Shown: in pieces, positions 34,179 to 43,766 of the stretch
Layout: every line of letters starts with the position of its first letter
Position numbering within the stretch: the stretch's first letter is position 1
NCBI RefSeq assembly: GCF_900110875.1
Contig: NZ_FOFM01000006.1
Location: forward strand, 248,001 to 312,000
DNA: 64,000 bases
Reading direction: 5' to 3'
DNA from: Pseudovibrio axinellae
GTDB lineage: Bacteria > Pseudomonadota > Alphaproteobacteria > Rhizobiales > Stappiaceae
Position numbers and translations under genes: made by a program
Notes under the pieces: model-generated
The model's database searches: none
Told to the model about the DNA's origin: nothing
What the model saw: only the letters and a program-made list of their open reading frames with translations

Positions 34179-35459
34179 TCAAAAATTGATCGCCATCTCC
34201 AGACCAACAACCCATGCATTTGAGATGTTTGACCGTCCATCCGGGTTGATCACATATTGCCCGTCTACATTCGTGTAAAACCAATCGTTAATCTGAAATC
34301 GGTGGTTTGCCTCAAACACCAGTTCATAGGACTGGCCGGGTAAGTCATCACTAAACAATCCAATATAAAACGCTGCCGCAGATACGTCCTTATCTCGCCC
34401 ATCAAACAGCCCAGTATAGTAGGCACCGCCACTTACACCGTAGGGTAATAGATTAATCGCTTGCTGGGGAGCAAGCGTAACAACGCCCCAAAGATTCAAC
34501 CCTTGCTCAGCATATTCTTCATATACCTTTTGATTGGCAATGAAATACAGCCCCCAGTTTCCCTCTCTGACAGCCTTTGCATCAATAAAGGGGGTGTAAT
34601 CCGAAGTATCGTAATACCCGCCAAGTAAGTATCGGCCTGGCAGACCGGTCCCGCTATTCTCTTGCCCAACGCGCAAACCTGCTTCCGCTATAACCAACAC
34701 ACCGTCCTCAGGGTTGAATTTTAGATTAAACCCCTGCTCCTCATTGTCCTGAGCACTAAAATCAGCATTGTAAGCGCCAGCAGAAAAATAGAAATAATCC
34801 TGCGGGTTTACAGTACCTTGGACACCCCACTGACTATAGGGCGGCGATGTAAACGACGGTACATTGAAGAGAATCTGCGCCGGATTTCCATTCACTGCTA
34901 AACTGACATAATACTGAAATGCGTCACTTGTGGCAAAAGCACTCCCAGTAGAGAGCCGACCAATGGCAAAGTCGATGCGCTCATCCATCAAGGATTGATA
35001 AAAGTTCAACTGTGCCAAACCAAAAAGGTGACCGAGGTAGATTTCGGCCACATCAAAGACGTTCCCAATATCGTCACCAGACAAATCACGTCCCAAACCT
35101 TGATAGAACCCGACACTAAAACCCGTCCCGTTCAGTCCCATCAATTTATCGAGATCAAAGTCAATTGCACCAATAAAACCACCTGCATAGGCCGCGCTTT
35201 GCCGTTCTCCCCCAACAGGGTTTGCTTGCAGGTCGTGCACATAAAGCAGCTCAGGGTCAATACCCGCGTTTTTCAGCCAGGTACGATAGCCCCACCAATC
35301 ACCGCTCGCAGTTTCCCAGCTGCCCCAATCACGCGGCCAAACTGCTGTTTGTGAGTATGCACTATTTTGAAGACATATGTGCAAGCAGAGGCTCACCAAC
35401 AGACGCCCAAATGTGCGTGGTAGCTTGAAAGGCAACAGACTGACCGCAAACACATGCAA
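34179..35459 (-). CDS. OprB-type carbohydrate-selective porin
   Basis: A 426-residue outer-membrane beta-barrel protein. The mature part opens with the OprB hallmark WGSWETASGDWWGYRTWLKNAGIDPELLYVHDLQANPVGG and contains IDFAIGRLSTGSAFATSD and SPPYSQWGVQG, and it ends in the aromatic Phe typical of barrel proteins. These porins pass sugars across the outer membrane. The N-terminus is a hydrophobic signal peptide (LLVSLCLHICLQNSAYS). No ATG is available; TTG at 35457-35459 with GGAGAA about 8 nt upstream is the best start. The sugar ABC operon at 45.7-51.8 kb is a plausible, unproven partner. Confidence 0.85.
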   Translation of the reverse strand: MHVFAVSLLPFKLPRTFGRLLVSLCLHICLQNSAYSQTAVWPRDWGSWETASGDWWGYRTWLKNAGIDPELLYVHDLQANPVGGERQSAAYAGGFIGAIDFDLDKLMGLNGTGFSVGFYQGLGRDLSGDDIGNVFDVAEIYLGHLFGLAQLNFYQSLMDERIDFAIGRLSTGSAFATSDAFQYYVSLAVNGNPAQILFNVPSFTSPPYSQWGVQGTVNPQDYFYFSAGAYNADFSAQDNEEQGFNLKFNPEDGVLVIAEAGLRVGQENSGTGLPGRYLLGGYYDTSDYTPFIDAKAVREGNWGLYFIANQKVYEEYAEQGLNLWGVVTLAPQQAINLLPYGVSGGAYYTGLFDGRDKDVSAAAFYIGLFSDDLPGQSYELVFEANHRFQINDWFYTNVDGQYVINPDGRSNISNAWVVGLEMAINF

Positions 35460-35734
35460 CGGTTGCTTCTCCAGTTATCGAAAACCAAACCGGAAGGAAC
35501 GCAAAACAACTTCATCGGTGCGCCGCTATGCTGGCACAATAGACCGCATTTCTGAATTGCTAGAACTATCAATTCAGTCCCAACAATCCACCATGCTCAC
35601 AGGTCAAAGACCTTTTCATAAAGCCGTTGCTTGCCTTGATTACCCAAAGCAGCTCGGCGAACCGTACAATCTAAATTTCTCTCATTACCCGGGCAGAAAA
35701 AATGAAGAAGCCTGCGACCGAAATACGGTCACCT

Positions 35735-36454
35735 TCAACCCTCGTAAGTTGGATCCACATCAGCAAGGCTTTTGAGTTTACCTAAGTGGGTCACAACTAC
35801 CTTTTTCCGCCCGCTCGTAACAATACCCTTTTTCTCCCAAGCACTTAGCAACCGGCTTACTGTATAAAGAGTCGTACCCGTCATCTCAGAGATGTTCTGG
35901 CGGGTCAGAGGAAAGTCAATTTCCATTCCCTCATCGGTGTTCCGGCTGCTTTGCAATGCAAGCCTCAACAAAGCCCGTGCAACGCGCTGCTCAACTTGCT
36001 GCGTCGCCAGTTCCAAAATGTGGTTGTTGGCCTCCGATAGCCGCTTTCCAACCGTCTTATAGGTCTCGCTCGCAAACCCGTCATATTTCTCTACAAATGT
36101 CGCCCAAAGGCTTGTAGGCCAGGAAAGCACAAGACAATCATCAATTGCCACAGCGCTTGCCGGGTAGGTTGTACGGCCAATAGCAGACGCGATCCCCATC
36201 AACTCACCGCTAACAATGTGCCGGGCGATAACCTGGTCACCAGCTGCCGTAGTGCGGACCACACGGACATGACCATCCAACAAGAGGTAAAACCGTTCGG
36301 CTGGTTCATCTTCTTCAAAGATTGCCTGCCCAGCGCTAAAACGCTTTGGCGTCGTGGCATCCAAAATCTCTCTAATATCAGAACGTTCCAGCTTCCGGAA
36401 CGGAGGGATATGCGAGATAAGATTTTCATCAAGACTTCTCAAAGAAGACACCAT
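35735..36454 (-). CDS. Crp/Fnr family transcriptional regulator
   Basis: A 239-residue regulator with a cyclic-nucleotide-binding-type beta-roll (AGQAIFEEDEPAERFYLLLDGHVRVVRTTAAGDQVIARHIVSGELMGIASAIG), a long dimerisation helix and a C-terminal HTH_Crp (PLTRQNISEMTGTTLYTVSRLLSAWEKKGIV). It lacks the N-terminal cysteine cluster of FNR, so it should not carry an iron-sulfur cluster; Dnr/NnrR-like heme sensors share this layout. No target genes are obvious nearby, though the divergent methylarginine locus starts 430 nt away. Confidence 0.9.
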   Translation of the reverse strand: MVSSLRSLDENLISHIPPFRKLERSDIREILDATTPKRFSAGQAIFEEDEPAERFYLLLDGHVRVVRTTAAGDQVIARHIVSGELMGIASAIGRTTYPASAVAIDDCLVLSWPTSLWATFVEKYDGFASETYKTVGKRLSEANNHILELATQQVEQRVARALLRLALQSSRNTDEGMEIDFPLTRQNISEMTGTTLYTVSRLLSAWEKKGIVTSGRKKVVVTHLGKLKSLADVDPTYEG

Positions 36455-36885
36455 AGGTCAGAAACAAAATACATTGGCACGCGCCCTTAACGCACATCTT
36501 GATGCACACTCAGAACAGCGGTTTGCTTATAGCAGAAAACACTAAAAAGTTTACAGCGAACTCATTGGCACAAATGAATTATTTTCCGCTGTGAATTGCT
36601 GAAGCCTGCAACTCCAACGCTATATCCCAGGATGATCAGCAAAATATTCAAGCTGCATTTAGAATTAATTGGTCTCCCAAAGTAAAAATGCACCCCAACC
36701 TCACCATAGGACAGTTTTACCCTCTGGCTCCTTCTGATGTTAGCTGTACAATCTTTTTGCATTTCAATTCATGTATTATGCTCAACATTGAAAGAGCAAA
36801 AACTCTGCATCCATTCAATTGACTTACTCTGATTAATTGGGAACTCTATTAAGGAGTTTTACGCACATTTAGGATTCTGCACCGA
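36455..36885. other. Divergent intergenic region, no gene recognised
   Basis: It separates the Crp/Fnr gene from the ddaH operon. No Fnr-type TTGAT-N4-ATCAA box was found. Confidence 0.4.
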
Positions 36886-37680
36886 ATGAATACTGACCTT
36901 AAGGTATATAATTTCAACAATGCAATTCTGCGTCGCCCTTCCAAATCTGTTGTAAATGGCTTGCGCGATGATAACCGCGGCAACCCAACCTACGAAGGCG
37001 TTGTAGCTGAGCATGATGCATATTTAAAAGCGATGGAAGAGGCAGGCGTAAACTTGCACATTCTCCCAGCGCTGGAAGAGTTCCCCGACTCCATCTTCGT
37101 TGAAGACCCCGCGCTTGTTTTCCCAGAAGGAGCCATTTTGTTGCGCCCCGGTGCAGCGACCCGCGAAGGCGAAACAACAGCAATCGCAAAAGACATTCAC
37201 AAGCTCTTCGATACCGTCCTGCAAATCGAAGCTGGCTACGTGGATGGTGGCGACATTCTCAACACACCAGACGCAGTCATGATTGGCCTGTCCGCGCGCA
37301 CAACACGCGAGGGTGCGCAGGCCCTGATTGAATGCCTGGCAAAAATCGGGCGCAAGGGCGTATTGGTTGAGACCCCCGCAAATGTTCTGCATTTCAAGTC
37401 AGACTGCTCTTTGCTGGACGACAACACCATGCTCTCCACCAAACGCCTGTCAGTTTCCGGGGTGTTTGAAGGCCTCAACGTGCTGCACACGCCTGATGGA
37501 GAAGAAGGCGCTGCAAATGCACTGCGCGTAAACGATGTTGTGTTTGTCGGCTCAGATTTCCCGCAGACCATCAAAATGTTGCAGGACGCCGGCTATTCCG
37601 TGGTGCCTTTAGCGACCTCACAGATTGCAAAGATTGATGCAGGACTGTCCTGCATGTCACTTCGATATTTTCAAAAATAA
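36886..37680 (+). CDS. ddaH: Dimethylarginine dimethylaminohydrolase (DDAH)
   Basis: A 264-residue guanidine-modifying enzyme of the pentein fold, hydrolysing N-omega-methylated arginines to citrulline plus methylamine or dimethylamine. Motifs seen are FVEDPALVFPEGAILLRPGA, YVDGGDIL, the catalytic His in NVLHFKSDCSLL (H169) and the nucleophile Cys in DAGLSCMSLRY (C256), spaced as in Pseudomonas DDAH. The length fits DDAH and is much shorter than arginine deiminase. It heads an operon with an amino acid binding protein (20-nt gap) and two permeases, so methylarginine is probably imported and used as nitrogen source. Confidence 0.9.
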   Translation: MNTDLKVYNFNNAILRRPSKSVVNGLRDDNRGNPTYEGVVAEHDAYLKAMEEAGVNLHILPALEEFPDSIFVEDPALVFPEGAILLRPGAATREGETTAIAKDIHKLFDTVLQIEAGYVDGGDILNTPDAVMIGLSARTTREGAQALIECLAKIGRKGVLVETPANVLHFKSDCSLLDDNTMLSTKRLSVSGVFEGLNVLHTPDGEEGAANALRVNDVVFVGSDFPQTIKMLQDAGYSVVPLATSQIAKIDAGLSCMSLRYFQK

Positions 37681-37699
37681 ATCTTAAAGAGGGGAAACT

Positions 37700-38503
37700 A
37701 TGAAACTTAAAGCGCTTTTGGGCACGCTCAGCGTCGCCGCACTCACCACCTTGTCCGTTGCAAACGCTGCTGATGCAGTCCGCGTAGGTATCGCACCAGA
37801 ACCTTACCTTCCATTCAGCACACTTACCGCCGCAAACGAATGGCAGGGGTTTGAGCCAGACCTGCTTCGCTCACTGTGCGAGGAAGTAAAAATAGAATGC
37901 AGCTTCAACGCAGTCGCTTGGGACGGCCTCATCCCTTCATTGAAAGAAAACAAACTCGACCTCATCGTTGGTGCCTTTTCCATCAATGAAGAACGCCAGA
38001 AGATCGTTGACTTCTCAACGCCATACATCTTTGAAGCGTCGGTCGTTATCGGCATGAAGTCAGACAGCAAACAGGTCGCTGTAAAAACAGATCCTAACAA
38101 TGCAGAAGGCAAAGTCATCGATGATGCAAACCTTTCTGGTATGTTGCTTGGCACGCAAGCTGCCAGCGTACAGTCTGTCTATGCAGACACCTACCTGGGC
38201 GAGATGACCACCAAATATTACGACACCGCCGACAACGTTGTCGCTGACCTCACCGCTGGCCGGGTGGACTACGCACTGCTGCCAGAAGCTTATGTCGGTC
38301 CATTCTTGAACACGGCTGACGGCGCTGATTACACCGTAAAAGCAGTCGTGCCGTCCAACGCGGTTCTCGGCAACGGCATCGGCATGGCAGTCGACAAAGG
38401 CAACACAGAGCTGATGGGCAAACTCAACGCGGGCCTTGCCGCTCTGGAGGCATCTGGCAAGCTGACAGAAATCACCGTGAAGTGGTTCCCGGTTCGCAAG
38501 TAA
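37700..38503 (+). CDS. Polar amino acid ABC transporter, periplasmic binding protein
   Basis: A 267-residue family 3 solute-binding protein with a signal peptide cleaved near ANA-AD (residues 21-24). The mature N-terminus RVGIAPEPYLPFST and WQGFEPDLLRSLCEEVKIECSF, then AWDGLIPSLKENKLDLIVGAFSIN and INEERQKIVDFSTPY, are the family signature for basic or polar amino acids. GAGGGG lies 7 nt before the ATG. Its position behind ddaH suggests arginine or methylated arginine as ligand; this is inferred. Confidence 0.92.
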   Translation: MKLKALLGTLSVAALTTLSVANAADAVRVGIAPEPYLPFSTLTAANEWQGFEPDLLRSLCEEVKIECSFNAVAWDGLIPSLKENKLDLIVGAFSINEERQKIVDFSTPYIFEASVVIGMKSDSKQVAVKTDPNNAEGKVIDDANLSGMLLGTQAASVQSVYADTYLGEMTTKYYDTADNVVADLTAGRVDYALLPEAYVGPFLNTADGADYTVKAVVPSNAVLGNGIGMAVDKGNTELMGKLNAGLAALEASGKLTEITVKWFPVRK

Positions 38504-38588
38504 CCTCATGACCCGCCGACCATGTGAGGCTCACACCCCGTGAGCCTCATTTCCATCCGAAATACGTCTTCGCACAACATAGGCTGTC

Positions 38589-39308
38589 ATGGATCACTCA
38601 ATATGGACATTGCTGTCATTTGGTGACGCAGGCTGGGGCGATGAATTCGCTTCCGGGTTTTGGCTCACCATAAAAGTATCCATAGCCTCCTATTGCGTCT
38701 CCGTCGCAATAGGTCTTGTTGCTGCCGTGGCAAAGCTTTCAAAGTCCAAAACAGCACGCGCGGTTGCAGAAGTTTACACAACCGTCGTTCGCGCTATTCC
38801 TGAGCTCCTGCTCATTCTGCTTTTGTATTATGCAGTTGCAACCTCTGCCTCCAACTTGCTTATCTCAATCGGGCTTGCCTCCAAAGGCTTTCAGATCAGC
38901 CCGTTCATTGCAGCAGTTTCTGCCCTTGGCTTTGTGTCTGGTGCATTTATGACAGAAGTCTTCCGCGCTGCGTTCAACGCCATTTCAAAAGGTCAGGCAG
39001 AAGCTGCAAATGCACTGGGCCTTAGTCCGCTGCAAACACTCAGGCTTGTCACCCTGCCGCAAATGGTAAAACGCGCTATTCCTGGCATGGCAAACCTTTG
39101 GCTTTCCATCACCAAGGAAACTGCGCTTATCAGCGTCTTAGGAAGCTTCCACGAGCTGCTTTACGTCGGCTACCGCGCAGCAGCCAACACCAAACACTAC
39201 AGTTTCTTTTACGGCTTCACCGCCGCACTCTTCCTGCTCATCACCTTGATCTCGGTCCTCATCATCCGAAAAGTGGAAGGCAATCTCTCAAAGGGCTACA
39301 GCAAATGA
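38589..39308 (+). CDS. Polar amino acid ABC transporter permease (HisQ-type)
   Basis: A 239-residue inner-membrane protein with about five membrane segments and the EAA loop AEAANALGLSPLQTLRLVTLPQMVKRAIPG that contacts the ATPase. The TVVRAIPELLLILLLYY segment is typical of His/Gln/Arg permeases. The stop codon overlaps the start of the next permease by 4 nt, so they form a heterodimer from one mRNA with the binding protein upstream. Confidence 0.92.
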   Translation: MDHSIWTLLSFGDAGWGDEFASGFWLTIKVSIASYCVSVAIGLVAAVAKLSKSKTARAVAEVYTTVVRAIPELLLILLLYYAVATSASNLLISIGLASKGFQISPFIAAVSALGFVSGAFMTEVFRAAFNAISKGQAEAANALGLSPLQTLRLVTLPQMVKRAIPGMANLWLSITKETALISVLGSFHELLYVGYRAAANTKHYSFFYGFTAALFLLITLISVLIIRKVEGNLSKGYSK

Positions 39309-40000
39309 TTGAATCCTTCGAGATCTATTGGGCAATGTTTTTAAAGCTGCTCGCCGCAGCACCGCTTTCCATTTTCCTCACCGCTGTTGCAGGCACACTT
39401 GGCCTCATCATTGGCGGAGCAACAGCGATTGCCCGCCTGTCCTCGCTCAAATGGATTGCAGCCCCTGCTGAATCCTATTCATTCATGTTTCGCGGCACCC
39501 CTGCTCTCGTTCAGATCTACCTGATCTACTACGGGCTCGGCGAAGTCCTGCCAGATACCTGGGTGCGCCACAGCTTCTTATGGAAGTATCTGCGCGATGG
39601 ACTTTGGTATGCCATCCTCGCCCTTAGCCTCAATCAGGGCGCTTATCTGTCGGAAGTCTTCAAAGGTGCGATTAAGGACGTCCCCAAGGGCTTAAAAGAG
39701 GCCGCAGCTGCAGCAGGTCTCACCAAGTGGCAGACCTTGCGCTTCGTCACGCTCCCCATCGCATTTCGCACAAGTTTGCCAATTATCGCGTCAGACACCA
39801 TTATCCTGCTCAAAACCACCAGCCTTGCCTCCACAATCACAGTAATGGAACTGATGGGGACGGCACGCGTCATACAACGCAAAACCTTCTCTATCTACGA
39901 ACCGCTCCTTTTGACTGGTCTCATTTACTTTGCCGTTGTCGTGGCAATCAGCTTCTCCATGAAGAAGGTCGAAAAACGATACGCAATCCTTGCGCACTAA
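39305..40000 (+). CDS. Polar amino acid ABC transporter permease (HisM-type)
   Basis: A 231-residue permease with the FRGTPALVQIYLIYYGLGEVLP motif of the HisM/QM family and the EAA loop KEAAAAAGLTKWQTLRFVTLPIAFRTSLP. ATG at 39305 overlaps the previous stop by 4 nt; a longer reading frame upstream is an artefact inside the first permease. No ATPase gene of the matching HisP/GlnQ type follows: the operon ends at a terminator and the next ATPases belong to a peptide-type system on the other strand. Confidence 0.92.
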   Translation: MIESFEIYWAMFLKLLAAAPLSIFLTAVAGTLGLIIGGATAIARLSSLKWIAAPAESYSFMFRGTPALVQIYLIYYGLGEVLPDTWVRHSFLWKYLRDGLWYAILALSLNQGAYLSEVFKGAIKDVPKGLKEAAAAAGLTKWQTLRFVTLPIAFRTSLPIIASDTIILLKTTSLASTITVMELMGTARVIQRKTFSIYEPLLLTGLIYFAVVVAISFSMKKVEKRYAILAH

Positions 40001-40004
40001 ACGC

Positions 40005-40033
40005 AAAAGCCCCACCGGATCGGCGGGGCTTTT
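40005..40033. terminator. Bidirectional terminator between amino acid and peptide transporter operons
   Basis: AAAAGCCCC and GGGGCTTTT form a 9-bp stem extended by CCG/CGG past one mismatch, with T-runs on both strands, placed between two convergent stops. Confidence 0.85.
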
Positions 40034-40055
40034 CTCATAGATCAGTGCTTGAAAA

Positions 40056-40886
40056 TCAGCTATCGCCAAAAAACTCAGCGTCATAGCCCATAGAGGCTTT
40101 CAGCAGTTCCTGCGTATAAGCTGTTTTGGGTGTGGAGTTACGCATCGCGTCCACATCCATCACCTCCACAACCTCACCAAACTGCATAACAGCAATCTCA
40201 TCACACATATGCGCAACCACAGCCAAGTCATGCGTTACCATCACATAAGTCAGATTATGCTCTTTGCGCAGCTCTGCAAAAAGGTTGAGAATCTCTGCCT
40301 GCACAGAAACATCCAGCGCCGAAGTTGGTTCATCCAACAACAAGATTTCCGGCTCAAGCATAAGCGCACGTGCAACTGCAACTCTCTGACGTTGACCACC
40401 AGAAAGCTGGTGTGGATAGCGGAACCGAAAATCAGCGCCAAGCCCAACATCATCCAGCGCACGCAGCACACGGCCATCAATACCGTCAAAACCGTGCAGC
40501 TTCAGCGGCTCCGAAAGCACCCGGTCAACCGTATGACGCGGGTGAAGAGACGCATACGGGTCCTGAAACACCATCTGGATCTTACGAGCAAATGCCTTGT
40601 TGCGTTTATGCGAAACTGGAGCACCGTCTATATCGATCTCCCCATCCCAGCTCTCAACCAAACCGCACACAGCACGCAATACAGTTGACTTGCCAGAGCC
40701 AGATTCGCCAACAATGCCAAAACTGCCGCCTTGCTGCACACTGACGCTCACATTTTTCACCGCCTGAAAACGCTCGCTTCCTTCACCGAAGTACACATTG
40801 AGGTTTTTGATCTCAAGACGAGCATCAGCGGCTGTTTCTGCACTCAAACTCTTAGGTTCCATTAAAGCACTATCAGACACGGGCAT
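40056..40886 (-). CDS. Peptide/nickel-type ABC transporter ATPase (DppF-like)
   Basis: A 276-residue ATPase with Walker A GESGSGKST, Q-loop FQDPYASLHPR, signature LSGGQRQRVAVARAL, Walker B ILLLDEPTSALD and the switch His in VTHDLAVV. The PYASLHPRHTV stretch marks the oligopeptide-type F subunit. ATG at 40884-40886 has AGGAGG upstream and overlaps the end of the partner ATPase gene by 14 nt. Last gene of a five-gene transport operon. Confidence 0.93.
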   Translation of the reverse strand: MPVSDSALMEPKSLSAETAADARLEIKNLNVYFGEGSERFQAVKNVSVSVQQGGSFGIVGESGSGKSTVLRAVCGLVESWDGEIDIDGAPVSHKRNKAFARKIQMVFQDPYASLHPRHTVDRVLSEPLKLHGFDGIDGRVLRALDDVGLGADFRFRYPHQLSGGQRQRVAVARALMLEPEILLLDEPTSALDVSVQAEILNLFAELRKEHNLTYVMVTHDLAVVAHMCDEIAVMQFGEVVEVMDVDAMRNSTPKTAYTQELLKASMGYDAEFFGDS

Positions 40887-41733
40887 CGACACTTGCCTCC
40901 TGCTTCCAGCTGTCTTGACGCTGCAACGCTTCCAGACGTCCCTTGGGCTCCTCAATCCGTGGCAACGCATTCAGCAAACCACGCGTATAAGGATGGGTCG
41001 CTTTATGCAGCTCACTGGCCCGACAGGTTTCAACAATACGCCCCGCATACATAATGATGATACGATCACAGAACGATGAGACAAGGTTCAGGTCATGGCT
41101 GATGAAGATCAGCCCCATCCCCCGCTCTTGCACCAGCTTATCCATAATCGCCAGCACCTTCATTTGCACAGTCACATCCAGCGCAGAGGTTGGTTCATCA
41201 GCAATCAGCAGCTGCGGATCAGTAATGAGCATCATCGCAATCATCACCCGTTGCCCCATTCCGCCTGAAAGCTCATGCGGGTACGAGCGAAACACGCGCT
41301 CAGGATTACGGATCTGCACAGCTTCCAGCATCTCCAGCGCACCCTGCCGGGCTTGCTTACGAGAGACCTTTGTATGCAAGCGTAGCGCTTCACAGATCTG
41401 CTTACCAACACTGTGAACAGGATTGAGAGAAAACTTGGGGTCCTGCATCACCATAGAAATCTGGTGTCCCCGTATCTTCCGCATCTGCCGCTCTGAGTAC
41501 TCAAGCAGGTTATCGCCGTTGAAGGTTATGGACTTTGCTTCCATTTGCCCTGGCGCACGGATCAACCGCAAAATACTGCGGCCTGTCATGGACTTGCCCG
41601 AGCCGCTCTCGCCCACGATACCCACACGTTCGCGTCCCACAGAAAACGAAATCCCACGCACGGCATCCACTGTGCCAGTGCGGGTCGGAAAGCGAACCCA
41701 AAGGTCCTCAACGCTTAAAAGCGTGTCACTCAT
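40873..41733 (-). CDS. Peptide/nickel-type ABC transporter ATPase (DppD-like)
   Basis: A 286-residue ATPase with GESGSGKSM, MQDPKFSLNPVHSVGKQI, LSGGMGQRVMIAMML, LLIADEPTSALDVT and FISHDLNLV. The MQDP...LNP Q-loop and the C-terminal HPYTRGLLNALPR zinc-finger-like tail are typical of the D subunit of dipeptide, oligopeptide and nickel transporters. In this protein the signature reads GGMGQR rather than the common GGMRQR. Confidence 0.93.
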   Translation of the reverse strand: MSDTLLSVEDLWVRFPTRTGTVDAVRGISFSVGRERVGIVGESGSGKSMTGRSILRLIRAPGQMEAKSITFNGDNLLEYSERQMRKIRGHQISMVMQDPKFSLNPVHSVGKQICEALRLHTKVSRKQARQGALEMLEAVQIRNPERVFRSYPHELSGGMGQRVMIAMMLITDPQLLIADEPTSALDVTVQMKVLAIMDKLVQERGMGLIFISHDLNLVSSFCDRIIIMYAGRIVETCRASELHKATHPYTRGLLNALPRIEEPKGRLEALQRQDSWKQEASVDARV

Positions 41734-41744
41734 GGTCCTCTCCC

Positions 41745-42686
41745 TTAGCTCTGGCTCTTTTTCGGATCAAGAATATCGCGCAAGCCGTCACCCAGCAGGT
41801 TGAAGCCCAATGATACGATAAAGATCGCCATACCCGGCATGGCAGCAACCCACCACTGGTCCAGCACAAACTTACGCCCGGCAGAGATCATAGCCCCCCA
41901 CTCCGGTTCAGGTGGCTGGGCACCAAGACCAAGGAAGCCAAGCCCCGCAGCAGTCAAGATGATGCCCGCCATATCCAACGTAACGCGAACAATGATAGAG
42001 GACAGACACAGCGGCCAGATATGACCGACAATGATGTGCATGATACCCGCACCCTGCAAACGCACAGCGCTAATGTAATCAGCATTGCGAATAGTTAGAG
42101 TTTCTGCTCGGGCAATCCGCGCATAAGGTGGCCACGCTGTTAGGCTGATAGCGATAATCGCACTCTCAATACCTGCCCCGATCGCGGCAACAAATGCCAG
42201 CGCAAGCACAAGGCGAGGAAACGCAAGGAAGATATCAACCAGCCGCATCAGTACCTGATCAACCCATCCACCAAGATAGCCTGCAACAGTCCCGATAAGC
42301 AGACCAAACACAGGCGCAGTGAATGCTACAATACCGACAATCAGCAGTGTGATGCGAGAACCATACACAAGGCGGCTATATATATCCCGGCCAAGTTCGT
42401 CTGTGCCCAGCAAATGGCCACTCGTCCCAGGAGCTAACAAACGCTTGGAAAGGTCTTGCGCATTGGGCTCTGTCGTTGCCAGCAACGGCGCAAACGCTGC
42501 GATCAGCACCAAACTAAAAATGATCAGAAAGCCAAGAAACGCGAGCTTATTCTCATAGAGCTTCAGCCATCCAAGATAAAGCTGAACAGCACGCGCATGA
42601 CCGCGAGAGGCAGGTGCATCAGAGCTAAGCCAGGCTTTCAAACCAGAGCGGGATGGCACGTTAGATTTTACAGGTGCTGTTGTCAT
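41745..42686 (-). CDS. Peptide/nickel-type ABC transporter permease (DppC-like)
   Basis: A 313-residue inner-membrane permease. After a soluble N-terminal tail and a first helix it shows HLLGTDELGRDIYSRLVYGSRITLL, the C-subunit signature, and the EAA-type loop ISAVRLQGAGIMHIIVGHIWPLCLS. Its ATG overlaps the stop of the DppB-like gene by 4 nt. Confidence 0.93.
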   Translation of the reverse strand: MTTAPVKSNVPSRSGLKAWLSSDAPASRGHARAVQLYLGWLKLYENKLAFLGFLIIFSLVLIAAFAPLLATTEPNAQDLSKRLLAPGTSGHLLGTDELGRDIYSRLVYGSRITLLIVGIVAFTAPVFGLLIGTVAGYLGGWVDQVLMRLVDIFLAFPRLVLALAFVAAIGAGIESAIIAISLTAWPPYARIARAETLTIRNADYISAVRLQGAGIMHIIVGHIWPLCLSSIIVRVTLDMAGIILTAAGLGFLGLGAQPPEPEWGAMISAGRKFVLDQWWVAAMPGMAIFIVSLGFNLLGDGLRDILDPKKSQS

Positions 42687-43750
42687 CGTGCCCTCGGATC
42701 AACCACTTTGTACATAAAGTCAGAAAAGAGATTGAGGCCAACAAAGACAGCGCCAACCACAACAGTCCCCCCCATAACCGCATTCATATCGGCAGAGAGC
42801 AATGCATTGGTGATGTAGTTGCCCAACCCCGGCCACGAGAAGATAATCTCGGTAAGCACAGAACCTTCCAACAGGTTTGCATAGGACAGAGCAATCACCG
42901 TGATCAGCGGGATCATCACATTGGGCAGAGCATGGCGCCAGATGACAGCCGTTTCAGAAACACCTTTAACGCGCGCGGTGGTGATGTATTCCTGAGAAAA
43001 TTGCTCCAGCATAAAAGAACGAGTCATGCGGGAAATGTAAGCAATGGAATAGTAGCCAAGAATGCTCGCAGGCAGGATGATGTGACTCACCGCATTCCAA
43101 AAGATTGTAAAATCGCCCTCAAGCAAACTATCAATCAAAATCATTCCAGTGACTGAGGGAATAATATCTTCATAGTAGATCTCGATCCGGCCCGGGCCAC
43201 CAACCCAGCCAAGAATTCCGTAGAAAATCAGCAGGCCCATCAGGCCAAACCAGAAGATCGGCATGGAATAGCCAAACAACCCAACAAGGCGGATGAGTTG
43301 ATCAGGCCAGCGACCTTCATTCACGGCAGCCAAAACCCCCATCGGCACACCAATGCCAACACCAGCAATGGTCGCCAGTGTTGCAAGCTCCAATGTCGCC
43401 GGAAAAACGCGGGCAATATCTTCAACAACGGGCCGCGCTGTCAGCGTCGACATCCCAAAGTCACCCACCGCCACTTGCTTCAAAAACAGCCAGAACTGCA
43501 CATACAGCGGCTGATCAAGGCCCATAGCTTTGTAAGCAGCATCATAAATTTCTTGTGTGGCGCGCTCGCCAACAACCGACAAAACCGGATCAACAGGCAT
43601 GACGCGCGCAATAATAAAGGTGACGAAAAGAAGCCCTACCATGGTGATGGCAACGGAGAAAAGGCCAGCGATTAAACCTTTTAAAACCTTGTAGAGCGGC
43701 GAGGAAACCCCTCGCCGCGCCACAGTCGCTGTAGAGTCAGCGATGCTCAT
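42683..43750 (-). CDS. Peptide/nickel-type ABC transporter permease (DppB-like)
   Basis: A 355-residue permease with about six to seven membrane helices. AYKAMGLDQPLYVQFWLFLKQVAVGDFGMS and TTARVKGVSETAVIWRHALPNVMIPLITV are standard for B subunits. Between helices there is an extra segment (GGPGRIEIYYEDIIPSVTGMILIDSLLEGDF) longer than in enteric DppB, as seen in some rhizobial homologues. Confidence 0.93.
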   Translation of the reverse strand: MSIADSTATVARRGVSSPLYKVLKGLIAGLFSVAITMVGLLFVTFIIARVMPVDPVLSVVGERATQEIYDAAYKAMGLDQPLYVQFWLFLKQVAVGDFGMSTLTARPVVEDIARVFPATLELATLATIAGVGIGVPMGVLAAVNEGRWPDQLIRLVGLFGYSMPIFWFGLMGLLIFYGILGWVGGPGRIEIYYEDIIPSVTGMILIDSLLEGDFTIFWNAVSHIILPASILGYYSIAYISRMTRSFMLEQFSQEYITTARVKGVSETAVIWRHALPNVMIPLITVIALSYANLLEGSVLTEIIFSWPGLGNYITNALLSADMNAVMGGTVVVGAVFVGLNLFSDFMYKVVDPRAR

Positions 43751-43766
43751 TTGTTACCAGCCAATC

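Noticed and set aside
36455-36885. Fnr/Crp box controlling ddaH
   Set aside because: No TTGAT-N4-ATCAA or TGTGA-N6-TCACA palindrome was found.
40056-40886. ATPase of the ddaH-linked amino acid transporter
   Set aside because: Lies on the opposite strand beyond a bidirectional terminator and carries oligopeptide-type motifs, so it belongs to the peptide operon.
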